Source of the DNA: Kribbella qitaiheensis
GTDB taxonomy: Bacteria > Actinomycetota > Actinomycetes > Propionibacteriales > Kribbellaceae
Length of the DNA: 64,000 bases
NCBI RefSeq assembly: GCF_014217565.1
Contig: NZ_CP043661.1
Span: 5,518,001-5,582,000, forward strand
Direction: 5' to 3'
Every line of letters begins with the position of its first letter. Position 1 is the first letter of the stretch. A model generated the notes under the pieces. It ran no database searches, had not been told where the DNA came from, and saw nothing but the letters and a program-made list of their open reading frames with translations. The position numbers were made by a program, and so were the translations under genes. Shown in pieces: positions 54,629 through 63,749 of the stretch.

Positions 54629-57401
54629 ATGACTGACGACGAGCTGGTCGGGCGCGCCGGACTGGTCGAGCGTGCGAAGAAGCAGCTCGAGACCAGTGGC
54701 TCCGTGCTGCTCTACGGCCCCACGGGGATCGGGAAGTCCGCAGCCGGCCGAGCGCTGGTCGCTGAGCGGACCAGGGCCGGCTGCCGGATACTGAGCGCCG
54801 CCCCGTCCCAGAGCGAAGCCGGCCCTGCCGTACGTCACTCTCCTGGATCTCCTGTCGAACCAGCTCGAGCTCGCCTGGCAGGTGCTGCCCGACCACCTGC
54901 GGCAACCGCTGGAGGTCGCGCTGCTCAAGGCCAGCGCTCCTGACACCGTGCGAGACGAGCTGGCCGTCCGGCTGGCGGTGCTGCACGTGCTGCGGCGCCT
55001 AGCGGCCTCTGGACCGGTATTGCTCGTCGTGGACGACATCCAGTGGGTCGACCAGTCCAGCCTCGAGGTGCTCACCTTCTGCGCGCGCCGGCTGACGGAA
55101 GGCGTGCACATGCTCGCCACGGAGCAGGTGGCCGACGGGGACCTCCCGACCATGGCCGAGGCCTGCCCCGAGCCGGTGCTGCAGCTCGAAGTGCCGCCGC
55201 TGGTCGAGGCCGACGTGCTGTCGCTGCTGCGCCAACGACTGTCCAGCCCGCTCCCGGTTCGTACTGCTCGACGGATCTTCACCGCCAGCGCGGGCAACCC
55301 GTTCATGGCGCTGGAGCTGGGCCGCGCCGTACTGCGCCACCCGCAGGGCGTCTCGCCGAACGACCCGCTACCGGTGTCGAGCCGCCTGAAGACCCTGCTG
55401 GGGGACCGGCTCGCCGACCTCAGCCCCGCGACACACGAAGTACTGCTGCACGCAGCGTCGTCGCCACGCCCGACCACGACCCAGCTCAGCCAGTCGCTGG
55501 GCCGTCCTGTCGACGCCGAGCTCACCGAGGCGGAGGGACTTGGGCTGATCGACATCGCCGAGCAGCGACTGCGATTCGCCCACCCACTGCTCAGAGAGTT
55601 CGTGTACGCCGAGGCGACGTCCGCCGCGCGACGACAGGCCCACGCCCGGTTGGCCGCTGTGGTGGACGAGCCGGTGGAGAACGCCACGCACCGGGCCCTG
55701 GCGACGCAGGAGGCCAACGCCGACCTGGCGAGCACCATCGAGGAGGCAGCTGCCGTTGCAGGCGGTCGTGGTGCCCTTGGAGCCGCTGCGACCCTCTGGC
55801 GGCTCGCGGCCGAACGTACGCCGATGGAGCACCAGGACGACCGGGCCCGACGCCTCACCCGAGCTGCGGACGACGCTGCTGCCGCTGGTCACCTGGTCGA
55901 GTCTGCCGAGATGGCGCGCCTCGCAGTACAGGCTGCTACTCGGCCAGAGACGAAGGTGACCGCGCTACTGCTCCTGGTGGACGCTGCGTGGCCGGAGATG
56001 GACCAGCGGCTCGAGTTGCTCGCTGAGGCATTCGAGGCGGCCGGTGGTGACGACCGACTCGAGGCGCGGGTGCGGATCGCCCGCAGTACGAGCGCGTACT
56101 TCGACCGGCGCTTCGACGAGGCGCGCGAGGACGCCCAGGTGGCAGAGCGGCTTGCTCGGGCCTGTGGCGACATCGAGGCGGTCGTGGACGCGCTGAGCGC
56201 GGCCAGCTCCGTGCAGATCGCCGCTGGTGGTGAGTCGACCTCGGACGAGTTGCTGGAGCAGGCAGCAGAGCTGTCGGTCGGCCTGCCGTTGACGAAGACC
56301 GTCCTCGGTGCGCGGCAGATGGCGGCCATGCGGGAGCTGTTCCGCGGTCGCAACCAGGAAGCGATCACCGCGATCACCGCGCTGGTGGACGAGGTTCGCG
56401 CGGGTGGTGCGGTTCGCTGGCTGGCCACCGCGTTGCTGTCGGCCACCGCGATCTACGAACGCAGTGGGCGAGGCGCCGAAGCGCTTGCCGCCGGCCACGA
56501 GTGCTACCAGCTGCTGCAGGACATCGGCGACGAGCCGGAGGTCGGCCTGGTCATCGCCAGCCGCGCGGAGTGTGCCGGCGGGACGGTGACGATGGCGCGC
56601 GAGCTCGCCGAGGCGGCGCTCGAAGGTGTCCGGGTGGTCGGCAACGACGAATGGACCGGTCCGGCGCTGGCCGGGCTCGGGCACGTCGCCCTACTGGCCG
56701 GCGACCCCCAGCGCGCGGTCGAGGCGTTCGACGCGATCGCCGACTGTGGCGAGGGCGCGATGCCGTTCGACCCGGTGGTGATCCCCTGGCACGCGGACTA
56801 CGCCGAGGCCCTGGTCGCCGCCGGACGGTTGGAGGATGCGGCCCGGCTGATCGCGGAGATCCGCGAGCGCGCCGAGACGCTCGACCGTGGTGTGATCCGG
56901 ATCGGGCTGGCCCGGTCCGAGGCGCTGCTGATCGCCAAGCAGGGCGACCCGGCGGCCGCACTCGACCTGCTGGAGAAGACCGTGGTCACCGCGGGAGACC
57001 GGGTCTACCCGCTCGACATCGCCCGCTGCGAACTGACCCGCGGCCGGGTCGCCCGGCAAGCACGTCGCCGATCGGTCGCCCGTACGGCGTTCCTGGATGC
57101 GATCGAGCAGTTCGAGGCGTACGGCGCTCCGGCGTGGCGAGAGGTGGCGGAGACCGAACTAGCCCGCCTGGACGTCCCCAGCCGCAGCCGCCAACCCTCC
57201 GAGTTGACCGACAACGAGCAGCAGATCGTAGCCATGGTCCGAGACGGCTCCACCAACCGCGAGATCGCGGCCGCTCTCTACCTCAGCGTCAAGGCCGTCG
57301 AATCCCAGCTGACCCGCCTCTACCGCCGCTTCGGCGTAGCCAACCGCACCCAACTCCTCCGCACAGTAGACCGAGGCGGCTCCGACCTAGCTCCCCGCTG
57401 A
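54629..57401 (+). CDS. Large ATP-binding LuxR-family (LAL) regulator (apparent frameshift)
   Basis: First frame: LVGRAGLVERAKKQL and Walker A VLLYGPTGIGKSAAGRAL. Second frame: YVTLLDLLSNQLELAWQ, Walker B GPVLLVVDDIQWVDQSS, a long TPR-like helical middle (about residues 330-840) and a C-terminal LuxR helix-turn-helix LTDNEQQIVAMVRDGSTNREIAAALYLSVKAVESQLTRLYRRFG. The frames join at 54821-54826, where one extra C in GGCCCT breaks GLPYVTLL; the repaired protein has about 923 residues, normal for LAL proteins. These regulators bind ATP and control catabolic or secondary-metabolite genes. The target is unknown; the vanH gene lies 229 bases downstream but has its own regulator. Confidence 0.9.
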
Positions 57402-57418
57402 GGTCGTCTAACCCACGC

Positions 57419-57448
57419 CGCCGGCTCTGCGGCTCCACAGCCGGTTGG
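57419..57448 (+). terminator. Possible LuxR-gene terminator
   Basis: CCGGCT (57421-57426) pairs with AGCCGG (57439-57444) over a 12-base loop, with extension by further G/C pairs, 18 bases past the stop. Weak. Confidence 0.4.
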
Positions 57449-57575
57449 CGTCCAGCGCGTACCGCGCCAGGCGCCTCGGGCTCCCGAGACCGAGGGGGTG
57501 CGGCCCAGGAGTGAGGATGCGTTGGGTCCAGACGCGCATGCACTTCACCCGTTACCCGTCGGTAGCTTGTCGTTG

Positions 57576-57630
57576 GCGTATTGAAACCCGGATACGTTCT
57601 GGCAACGCCGTCTTGCCTTGACTGAAGGCA
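57576..57630 (+). promoter_or_regulatory. VanR-controlled promoter of vanHAX (candidate)
   Basis: GCGTAT (57576-57581), ten bases, ATACG (57592-57596), 17 bases, TGCCTTGACTG (57614-57624), five bases, ATG. The same elements with the same spacings precede the vanY-like gene. TGCCTT-GACTG-AAGGCA is itself a palindrome that ends in the A of the start codon. GATACG could be a -10 with TTGTCG at 57567-57572 as -35. Confidence 0.7.
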
Positions 57631-58673
57631 TGGCCTACAGCGAATCACCACGGACGGCGGCCCGTCGCACTCGATCGCAGGCGTCCTGGTTCTCCTCGGT
57701 CGTCCCCGAAATCGGCATCACGGTTTATGGATGCGGTCCGGACGAGGCTGCCTTGTTCCGAGAGTTGGCGCCCCGCTTCGGCGTGATGCCAGCAATCACA
57801 GCAGCGGCGGTATCCGAAGCCAATATTGACCTGGCCTCTGGAAGCCGTTGCGTCAGTGTCGGCCACAAGGCCCGGATCACAAATCCTACTGTTCTCGCGC
57901 TCGCCGAAGCCGGCATAACGTATATCTCCACGCGAAGCATCGGGTACAACCATATCGAGGTGAAGTACGCGGAGAGCGTCGGTATCTCGGTCGAGAACGT
58001 CGCCTATTCACCCGACAGCGTGGCTGACTACACCTTGATGTTGATGCTGATGGCAGTGCGGAACGCAAAGGCCATGATCAGACGTGCAGATGTTCACGAT
58101 TACCGGTTGAATGAAATGCGCGCTCGGGAGTTGCGCGATCTGACCGTCGGGGTGATTGGTACGGGGCGCATCGGCGCCGCCGTCATGGATCGGCTGCGAG
58201 GTTTCGGGTGCCGGATATTGGCCCATGACAATCGCCCTAAGGCCAACGCCGACTACGTTCCGCTGGATGAATTGCTGCAGCGGAGCGACATTGTGACGCT
58301 CCATGCACCACTCACGGCGGATACGCACCATCTCGTCAGTCGTGAACGGATCGAGCGGATGAAGCAAGGCGCGTTCGTCATCAACACGGGACGCGGTGCG
58401 CTTCTTGATACCGAGGCGCTTGCCCAAGCCCTGGAAAGCGGCGGATTGGCCGGTGCGGCGCTGGATGTCATCGAGGGAGAAGAAGGAATCTTCTACTCCG
58501 ACTGCAGCGATAAACGCATCGAAAGCCGCCAGCTACTGCGGCTGCAGGAATTGCCGAACGTGATCATCAGTCCGCACACCGCCTACTACACGGATCACGC
58601 TCTGCGTGATGCCGTTGAAAACTCGATCGTCAACTGTCGCAAGTATGAGAGCAGAAAGCAGCAATGGATATGA
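57630..58673 (+). CDS. vanH: VanH, D-lactate dehydrogenase
   Basis: 347 residues. Reduces pyruvate to D-lactate, used by VanA. Seen: IGITVYGCGPDEAALFRELAPRFGV, VSVGHKARITNP, YISTRSIGYNHI, the NAD site VGVIGTGRIGAAV, FVINTGRGALLDTEAL (Arg), ALDVIEGEEGIF (Glu) and SPHTAYYTDHAL (catalytic His). The 27-residue N-terminal extension before IGITVYG is usual in actinobacterial VanH. The end overlaps vanA by ten bases. Base use is less GC-rich than in the neighbours, which fits transfer. Confidence 0.96.
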   Translation: MAYSESPRTAARRTRSQASWFSSVVPEIGITVYGCGPDEAALFRELAPRFGVMPAITAAAVSEANIDLASGSRCVSVGHKARITNPTVLALAEAGITYISTRSIGYNHIEVKYAESVGISVENVAYSPDSVADYTLMLMLMAVRNAKAMIRRADVHDYRLNEMRARELRDLTVGVIGTGRIGAAVMDRLRGFGCRILAHDNRPKANADYVPLDELLQRSDIVTLHAPLTADTHHLVSRERIERMKQGAFVINTGRGALLDTEALAQALESGGLAGAALDVIEGEEGIFYSDCSDKRIESRQLLRLQELPNVIISPHTAYYTDHALRDAVENSIVNCRKYESRKQQWI

Positions 58674-59701
58674 GAATCGGAATTCTGTTCGGGGGTTCTT
58701 GTGAAGAGCATCCCATCTCCGTCAAGTCTGCCCGAGAGGTCGCGAAAAACCTCAATCCCAAGAAGTATGAACCGTTCTACATCGGGATCACGAAGAGCGG
58801 TTCCTGGAAGCTCTGTGACGGTCCTGAGGAAAATTGGGAGGACGGCAACTGCCGACCGGCTGTGCTGTCGCCGGACACAAGCGTCCACGGATTGCTTGTT
58901 CTGGAGCAGGGGCAATACGAGACGATCAGGCTGGACGTGGTGCTGCCTGTACTGCACGGCAGGCTTGGCGAAGATGGTGCGATTCAAGGTCTGCTGGAGC
59001 TCTCCGGCATCCCTTACGTAGGCTGCGATGTCCAAAGTTCCGCCCTGTGTATGGACAAGTCTCTCACCTACGTCGTCGCCGGCAGCGCGGGAATCGCTAC
59101 GCCGAACTTCTGGACCGTCACAGCGAACGACAAGGTCGATGCCAGCCGGTTCAGCTACCCCGTCTTCGTCAAACCGGCCCGCTCGGGGTCATCCTTCGGC
59201 GTCACCAAGGTGTTTCGAAGCGAAGAGCTGCAAGCGGCGGTGGAGCTCGCCAGACAGTACGACTCGAAGGTGTTGATCGAAGCGGCTGTCGTCGGCAGCG
59301 AGGTGGGCTGCGCGATCTTGGCGGACGATCTGGATCTGATCGCCGGCGAGGTGGATCGGATCCAACTGTCCTCCGGCTTCTTCAGAATCCATCAGGAGAG
59401 CACGCCTGAGAGCGGTTCGGAAAACTCGATCCCGATCGTCCCCGCTGACATCTCGGCAGCGTCCCGTTCGCTCGTTCGGGAGACCGCGAAGGAGATCTAC
59501 CGCGCCCTGGGGTGCAGGGGACTGGCGCGGGTGGACATGTTTCTCAAGGAGGATGGCGAGGTGGTCCTCAACGAGGTCAACACTCTGCCCGGCATGACCT
59601 CCTACAGCCGCTATCCGAGAATGATGGCGGCAGCCGGCATCCCGCTCGCCGAAGTGATCGACCGGATGGTGGCGTCGGCCTTGGCGGGGAACAGTCGATG
59701 A
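58664..59701 (+). CDS. vanA: VanA-type D-alanine--D-lactate ligase
   Basis: 345 residues. Makes D-Ala-D-Lac, which glycopeptides bind poorly. ATP-grasp motifs: ILFGGSCEEHPISVKSA, LHGRLGEDGAIQGLLELSGIPYVGC, FVKPARSGSSFGVTKV, and the omega-loop IQLSSGFFRIHQEST, whose His is the residue linked to D-lactate choice in VanA/VanB. GCRGLARVDMFL and NEVNTLPGMTSYSRYP complete the metal site. Start ATG 58664 within the end of vanH; stop overlaps vanX (ATGA). Confidence 0.96.
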   Translation: MDMRIGILFGGSCEEHPISVKSAREVAKNLNPKKYEPFYIGITKSGSWKLCDGPEENWEDGNCRPAVLSPDTSVHGLLVLEQGQYETIRLDVVLPVLHGRLGEDGAIQGLLELSGIPYVGCDVQSSALCMDKSLTYVVAGSAGIATPNFWTVTANDKVDASRFSYPVFVKPARSGSSFGVTKVFRSEELQAAVELARQYDSKVLIEAAVVGSEVGCAILADDLDLIAGEVDRIQLSSGFFRIHQESTPESGSENSIPIVPADISAASRSLVRETAKEIYRALGCRGLARVDMFLKEDGEVVLNEVNTLPGMTSYSRYPRMMAAAGIPLAEVIDRMVASALAGNSR

Positions 59702-60306
59702 AAGGAGACTTTGTCTTTGTGGACGAGTTCGTGCCCGGGCTGCGGTGGGATGCCAAGTACGCCACCTGGGACAACTTCGTCGGCAAGCCGGTGGACGGGT
59801 ATGTGGCCAATCGGACCGTCGGTACGAGGGCCTTGTGTGCAGCCCTGGAGCAAGCGCGAGAGAAGGCCGAGCCGCTTGGTTTCGGCTTGCTTCTCTGGGA
59901 CGGCTATCGCCCCCAGCGCGCCGTTGATTGCTTCCTGCGGTGGTCAGCGCAGCCCGAGGACGGCCGGACGAAACTGCGGCACTATCCGAATATCGACAGA
60001 GCCGAGATGTTCGGCAAGGGATATGTGTCCGCCAAGTCGGGCCACAGCCGGGGCAGCACGGTCGACTTGACGCTCTATCACCTGACGACCGGCGAACTGG
60101 CCCCGATGGGCGGTGACCATGACCTGATGGATCCGATCTCACATCATGGCGCCGACGGAATCACTCCGGACGAAGCCAGGAACCGTGAGTACCTTTGCTC
60201 GATCATGGAGGACTGTGGTTTCGATCGGTACGACAGCGAGTGGTGGCACTACACATTGAAGAACGAACCGTATCCAGATACCTACTTCGATTTTCCCATC
60301 GCCTAA
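59698..60306 (+). CDS. vanX: VanX, D-Ala-D-Ala dipeptidase
   Basis: 202 residues, zinc enzyme that destroys D-Ala-D-Ala so that only D-Ala-D-Lac enters the wall. Zinc ligands in SGHSRGSTVDLTL (His, Asp) and EWWHYTL (catalytic Glu and His). LLLWDGYRPQRAV carries the catalytic Arg. No signal peptide, as expected for the cytosolic enzyme. Last gene of vanHAX. Confidence 0.96.
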   Translation: MKGDFVFVDEFVPGLRWDAKYATWDNFVGKPVDGYVANRTVGTRALCAALEQAREKAEPLGFGLLLWDGYRPQRAVDCFLRWSAQPEDGRTKLRHYPNIDRAEMFGKGYVSAKSGHSRGSTVDLTLYHLTTGELAPMGGDHDLMDPISHHGADGITPDEARNREYLCSIMEDCGFDRYDSEWWHYTLKNEPYPDTYFDFPIA

Positions 60307-60371
60307 GAGGCTGCCTGCAGATCCGGCCGGCACACCCCACCGACGCCGCAACCGGCAACGTTCGAGCGCGG

Positions 60372-61151
60372 TTACGGCTTGACGGCGCGGGTGGCGAAGT
60401 AGCCAGGCATGTACTGGGCGGTGGCATCCGCGTGGTGCGGGGCTTCGTCCAAGTGGGTCAGGGTAAAGCCTGCCGCGAGCTGGCCGCCGATCTGCCCGGC
60501 GAGTGAGTGGCTGTATTCGATCGGCCCGGTCCCGTACGAGCGCTGCCGCTCCGCGTCTGTGAGATCAAGGCTGCTGAACGGGAGCTGGTGGCGCACTATG
60601 AGCTCACCCCGCTCCTCCAACGCCGTGATGTCGAAAATGAAAATGTCAGGGTTCAGGAATCCGGCCATCAAGATTCCGCCCGGGCGCAGCACACGGAACG
60701 ACTCCCGCCAGACCGGTGCAAGATCGGGGCAGAACACGTTGGACACCGGGTTGAAGACGACATCGAAGCTGGCATCGGGGAACACGCTCAGGTCGCGCAT
60801 GTCGCCGAGCACGGTACGGACGGCCAGTCCCTCGCGGGTGGCGACCTCCCGGTCGCGGTCCAGTTGCCGCGGCGAGTTGTCCAGTACCGTCACGGCCGCG
60901 CCCGCTGCCGAGAGCACGGGCCCCTGCTGCCCTCCGCCGGAAGCCAGGCACAGCACCTCGGCGCCGACCAGTTCAGCCGGAAACCAGTCGCGCGGCACTG
61001 CCTGGTAGCCGATCAGGACGACGGACCAATCGCCGGTCCGTGCCCGGGCGATGACCTCCGGCCCGGCCGGCTGGGTCCATTCGTTACTGTTCTCCACCTC
61101 GCGGTCCCAGGCGGCACGGTTGTACGCCACAGGATCAAAGCTGTCCGTCAC
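60372..61151 (-). CDS. SAM-dependent methyltransferase
   Basis: 259 residues. Class I motifs: VLCLASGGGQQGPVLSAAGAAVTVLDNSP (motif I with acidic end of beta2), DMRDLSVFPDASFDVVFNP and RVLRPGGILMAGFLNP. UbiE-like group. It lies between vanX and vanS on the opposite strand to vanX; the same strand as vanSR. No known van function fits, so it may be a bystander. Confidence 0.88.
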   Translation of the reverse strand: MTDSFDPVAYNRAAWDREVENSNEWTQPAGPEVIARARTGDWSVVLIGYQAVPRDWFPAELVGAEVLCLASGGGQQGPVLSAAGAAVTVLDNSPRQLDRDREVATREGLAVRTVLGDMRDLSVFPDASFDVVFNPVSNVFCPDLAPVWRESFRVLRPGGILMAGFLNPDIFIFDITALEERGELIVRHQLPFSSLDLTDAERQRSYGTGPIEYSHSLAGQIGGQLAAGFTLTHLDEAPHHADATAQYMPGYFATRAVKP

Positions 61152-61226
61152 AACGGCAAAGCTTAGAGGGCCGGCACAAGGGCACCCGATGCGGGCTGGG
61201 TACCCGCGGACGGCTGGCGAAGCCCA

Positions 61227-62339
61227 TCATGAAGATCGAGCATCGAGCGATGGTGCGGCGGGAAGTTGCACCGTGACGCAGAGGCCGCCGGCGGGGCGGC
61301 GGGTGAGGGTCAGTCTTCCGTCGTGTGCCCGGGTGATGCTCTTGACGATCGCCAGGCCGAGGCCGACACCTGCATGATCGGTGCGGATGCGTCCGGTGCC
61401 GCGCTGAAACGGTTCGGTGAGCGTCAAGAGCAACTGTGGGCTGAGCGTCTCACCGGTGTTCTCGACAGTGAGCACCACGGCTCTGGGGCGGATGCTGGTC
61501 TTGACCCACACCGTGCCCTGCTCCTGCAGATTGTGGACGATCGCGTTGTGCACGAGGTTCGTCGTCAGCTGCAACAGCAGCGGGTGGGAACCGATGGTGG
61601 GGGTCAGGTCACCGGAGGTCTCGATGGTGAGGCCGCGCTTCTCGGCGAGGGGGAGGAGCGTTTCGGCGGCTTCTTCCGCAATCAGGGACAGATCGACTTG
61701 TTCCCGGGCGAAGGATCGCTGGTCGGAGCGGCTGAGCAGGAGCAATGCTTCGGTGAGATCGATCGCCCGGGTGTTGACGTAGTGGAGGCGCTCGACGAGT
61801 TCGCCGGTGTCGCGGGTGAGATCGTTGCGGGCTACGTCGAGAAGGGTCTGCGTGATCGCCAGCGGGGTGCGCAGTTCGTGGGAGGCGTTCGCGGCGAACC
61901 GCTGCTGTTCGGCGTCGTGTGCTTCGAGCCGCGCGAGCATGGTGTCGAAGGTGTCGGCGAGCTCGCGGAACTCGTCGTTGCGGCCTTCCAGATGAATCCG
62001 GTGGGACAGCGATCCGTCCGCCGCCAGGCGGGCGGCATTCTTGATGCGAACCAGGGGCGCGAGCATTGCGCCGGAGAGAATCCAGCCACCCACGAGACCG
62101 AACAGCAGCAGGAGGAGCAGCATCGCGCCTGCCTTCGGGCCGAAGGCGGCCACGAGGTCGGAGCGGTCGGGGATGGAGATCGCCGAGGGGGCGAGATAGT
62201 CCGGTACGTACCGCAGCAGGAACAGCCAGACGACCGCGAGCAGCATGACACCTGCCACCATCAGGAACGCGGCATAGCTGAGCGTGAGTTTGAGGCGAAC
62301 GCTCAAACCCGGCTGCCTATCCACGGTCCGCTGCCTCAC
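61227..62339 (-). CDS. vanS: VanS, sensor histidine kinase
   Basis: 370 residues from GTG 62339; a GTG at 62324 is also possible and would overlap the stop of a repaired vanR. Two membrane helices (about 17-41 and 72-94) flank a short outer loop, a HAMP domain follows, then the H box AANASHELRTPLAITQTLLD, N box LVHNAIVHN and G boxes HAGVGLGLAIVKSI. It should sense glycopeptide or its effect and phosphorylate VanR. Confidence 0.93.
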   Translation of the reverse strand: MRQRTVDRQPGLSVRLKLTLSYAAFLMVAGVMLLAVVWLFLLRYVPDYLAPSAISIPDRSDLVAAFGPKAGAMLLLLLLFGLVGGWILSGAMLAPLVRIKNAARLAADGSLSHRIHLEGRNDEFRELADTFDTMLARLEAHDAEQQRFAANASHELRTPLAITQTLLDVARNDLTRDTGELVERLHYVNTRAIDLTEALLLLSRSDQRSFAREQVDLSLIAEEAAETLLPLAEKRGLTIETSGDLTPTIGSHPLLLQLTTNLVHNAIVHNLQEQGTVWVKTSIRPRAVVLTVENTGETLSPQLLLTLTEPFQRGTGRIRTDHAGVGLGLAIVKSITRAHDGRLTLTRRPAGGLCVTVQLPAAPSLDARSS

Positions 62340-63022
62340 GTCCGATGTCGGGTGCGGTGTCGATGCGGTAGCCGGCCCCCGGCCACGGTGGCGATGATCC
62401 AGGGTTCTCCGAGCCGTTTGCGCAAGGCCGAGACCGTGATCCGTACGGCGTTGGTGAACGGGTCGGCGTTCTCGTCCCAGGCCCGTTCCAATAGCTCTTC
62501 GGCGCTGATCACACCGCCTTCGGCAGCGACGAGGACTTCGAGAACGGCGAACTGCTTCCTGGTCAGCGCGACGTACCGGTTGTCGCGGTAGACCTCACGG
62601 CGGAACGGATCCAGCCGCAGGCCCGCGATCTCCCGCACGGGCGGCCGGTTGTGAGCACGCCTGCGGTCGAGTGCTCTGAGCCGGAGCACGAGCTCCCGGA
62701 GTTCGAACGGCTTGGTGAGGTAGTCGTCGGCGCCGAGTTCGAACCCGGTGGCCTTGTCGTCGAGACGGTCTGCAGCGGTGAGCATGAGGATCGGCATACC
62801 GTTGCCGGAGGCGACGATGCGTTTGGCGATCTGGTCGCCCGAGGGCCCGGGGATGTCGCGGTCGAGGACGGCGATGTCGTAGCTGTTGATGCCCAGCAAC
62901 TCCAGAGCGGTGTCGCCGTCACCCGCGATGTCTGCCGCTATCGCTTCCAGGCGCAACCCATCGCGGATTGCCTCCGCCATCAGCGGCTCGTCCTCCACGA
63001 CCAGTACACGCACACTCTCCAT
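62336..63022 (-). CDS. vanR: VanR, OmpR-family response regulator (C-terminus frameshifted)
   Basis: 228 residues as written. Receiver: RVLVVEDEPLMAEAIRDGL, phospho-acceptor Asp in VLDRDIPGPSG, MLTAADRLDD, DDYLTKPF. DNA-binding wing domain: LTRKQFAVLEVLVAAEGGVISAEELLERAW, NAVRITVSALRKRLGEPWIIATVAG. The usual ending GAGYRI is lost: at 62376-62380 a run of five C (plus strand) shifts the frame to RLPHRHRTRHRT; removing one base restores GAGYRIDTAPDI and a stop at 62317, about 234 residues. ATG at 63020-63022. Whether the shift is real decides if vanR works. Confidence 0.92.
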   Translation of the reverse strand: MESVRVLVVEDEPLMAEAIRDGLRLEAIAADIAGDGDTALELLGINSYDIAVLDRDIPGPSGDQIAKRIVASGNGMPILMLTAADRLDDKATGFELGADDYLTKPFELRELVLRLRALDRRRAHNRPPVREIAGLRLDPFRREVYRDNRYVALTRKQFAVLEVLVAAEGGVISAEELLERAWDENADPFTNAVRITVSALRKRLGEPWIIATVAGGRLPHRHRTRHRT

Positions 63023-63046
63023 GCTACGAGCCGCCTCATATCGGCG

Positions 63047-63101
63047 GCGTATCAAAAACCACATACGCGCCGGCCACATCACGCTGCCTTGACTGGCAGA
63101 G
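63047..63101. promoter_or_regulatory. VanR-controlled promoter of vanY, shared with divergent vanR (candidate)
   Basis: GCGTAT (63047-63052), ten bases, ATACGC (63063-63068), then TGCCTTGACTG (63085-63095), five bases, GTG. Spacings equal those before vanH exactly, and about 35 of 54 bases match. The perfect 6-bp palindrome lies 25 bases from the divergent vanR start, so it could also autoregulate vanRS. Confidence 0.7.
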
Positions 63102-63718
63102 TGACTGGAACCCCATCAACCGCGCGACCAACGATCCGCCGGATCCGCTGGCTCTTCGCCATCGGCCTGGTAGTTGTCATAGCAAGGATCCCCACCGCCC
63201 TCGGCTACCAACTGCCGGACCCCTGGTCGTCCACGACCTCTCGCAGTGAGCACCACGAGGGGCTCGACGAGACCGACGGCATCGTCCCCGACGGCACGAC
63301 GGTCTTCGCGGACGACCTTCCGGCCGTGGCCAACCTCGATCCAGCTCTCCTCAAATCCCTCCGCCGGGCCGCGACGGAGGCCGCGAACGACAAAGTCGGG
63401 TTCTACGTCAACAGCGGCTGGCGTTCCCCGGCGTACCAGAATCAGCTCCTCCGCGAGGCGATCACCATGTACGGCTCCGAAGCCGAGGCCGCCCGCTGGG
63501 TCGCCACACCCGCGAAGTCCCCTCACGTGTCAGGAGAAGCGGTCGACATCGGCCGCCCCGAGGCGGCGACCTGGCTGTCCGAACACGGCGCCAAGTACGG
63601 CCTCTGCCAGATCTACCGCAACGAACCCTGGCACTACGAACTGCGCACCACCGCGATCGACGACGGTTGCCCACGGCCCTACGCCGACCCCACCGATGAC
63701 CCCAGAACGCAAGAATAA
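63101..63718 (+). CDS. vanY: VanY-type D,D-carboxypeptidase, membrane-anchored
   Basis: 205 residues. N-terminal anchor WLFAIGLVVVIARIPTALGY, then the VanY domain: VNSGWRSPAYQNQLL (Arg), KSPHVSGEAVDIG (zinc His and Asp) and NEPWHYEL (Glu/His). It removes the last D-Ala from pentapeptides outside the cell, adding to VanX action. The GTG start is tentative (no clear ribosome binding site) but lies exactly as far from the promoter motif as the vanH start. Divergent from vanR. Confidence 0.88.
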   Translation: MTGTPSTARPTIRRIRWLFAIGLVVVIARIPTALGYQLPDPWSSTTSRSEHHEGLDETDGIVPDGTTVFADDLPAVANLDPALLKSLRRAATEAANDKVGFYVNSGWRSPAYQNQLLREAITMYGSEAEAARWVATPAKSPHVSGEAVDIGRPEAATWLSEHGAKYGLCQIYRNEPWHYELRTTAIDDGCPRPYADPTDDPRTQE

Positions 63719-63749
63719 TTCGATTGTGCGGTCTTGTTAGATTTTCAAG

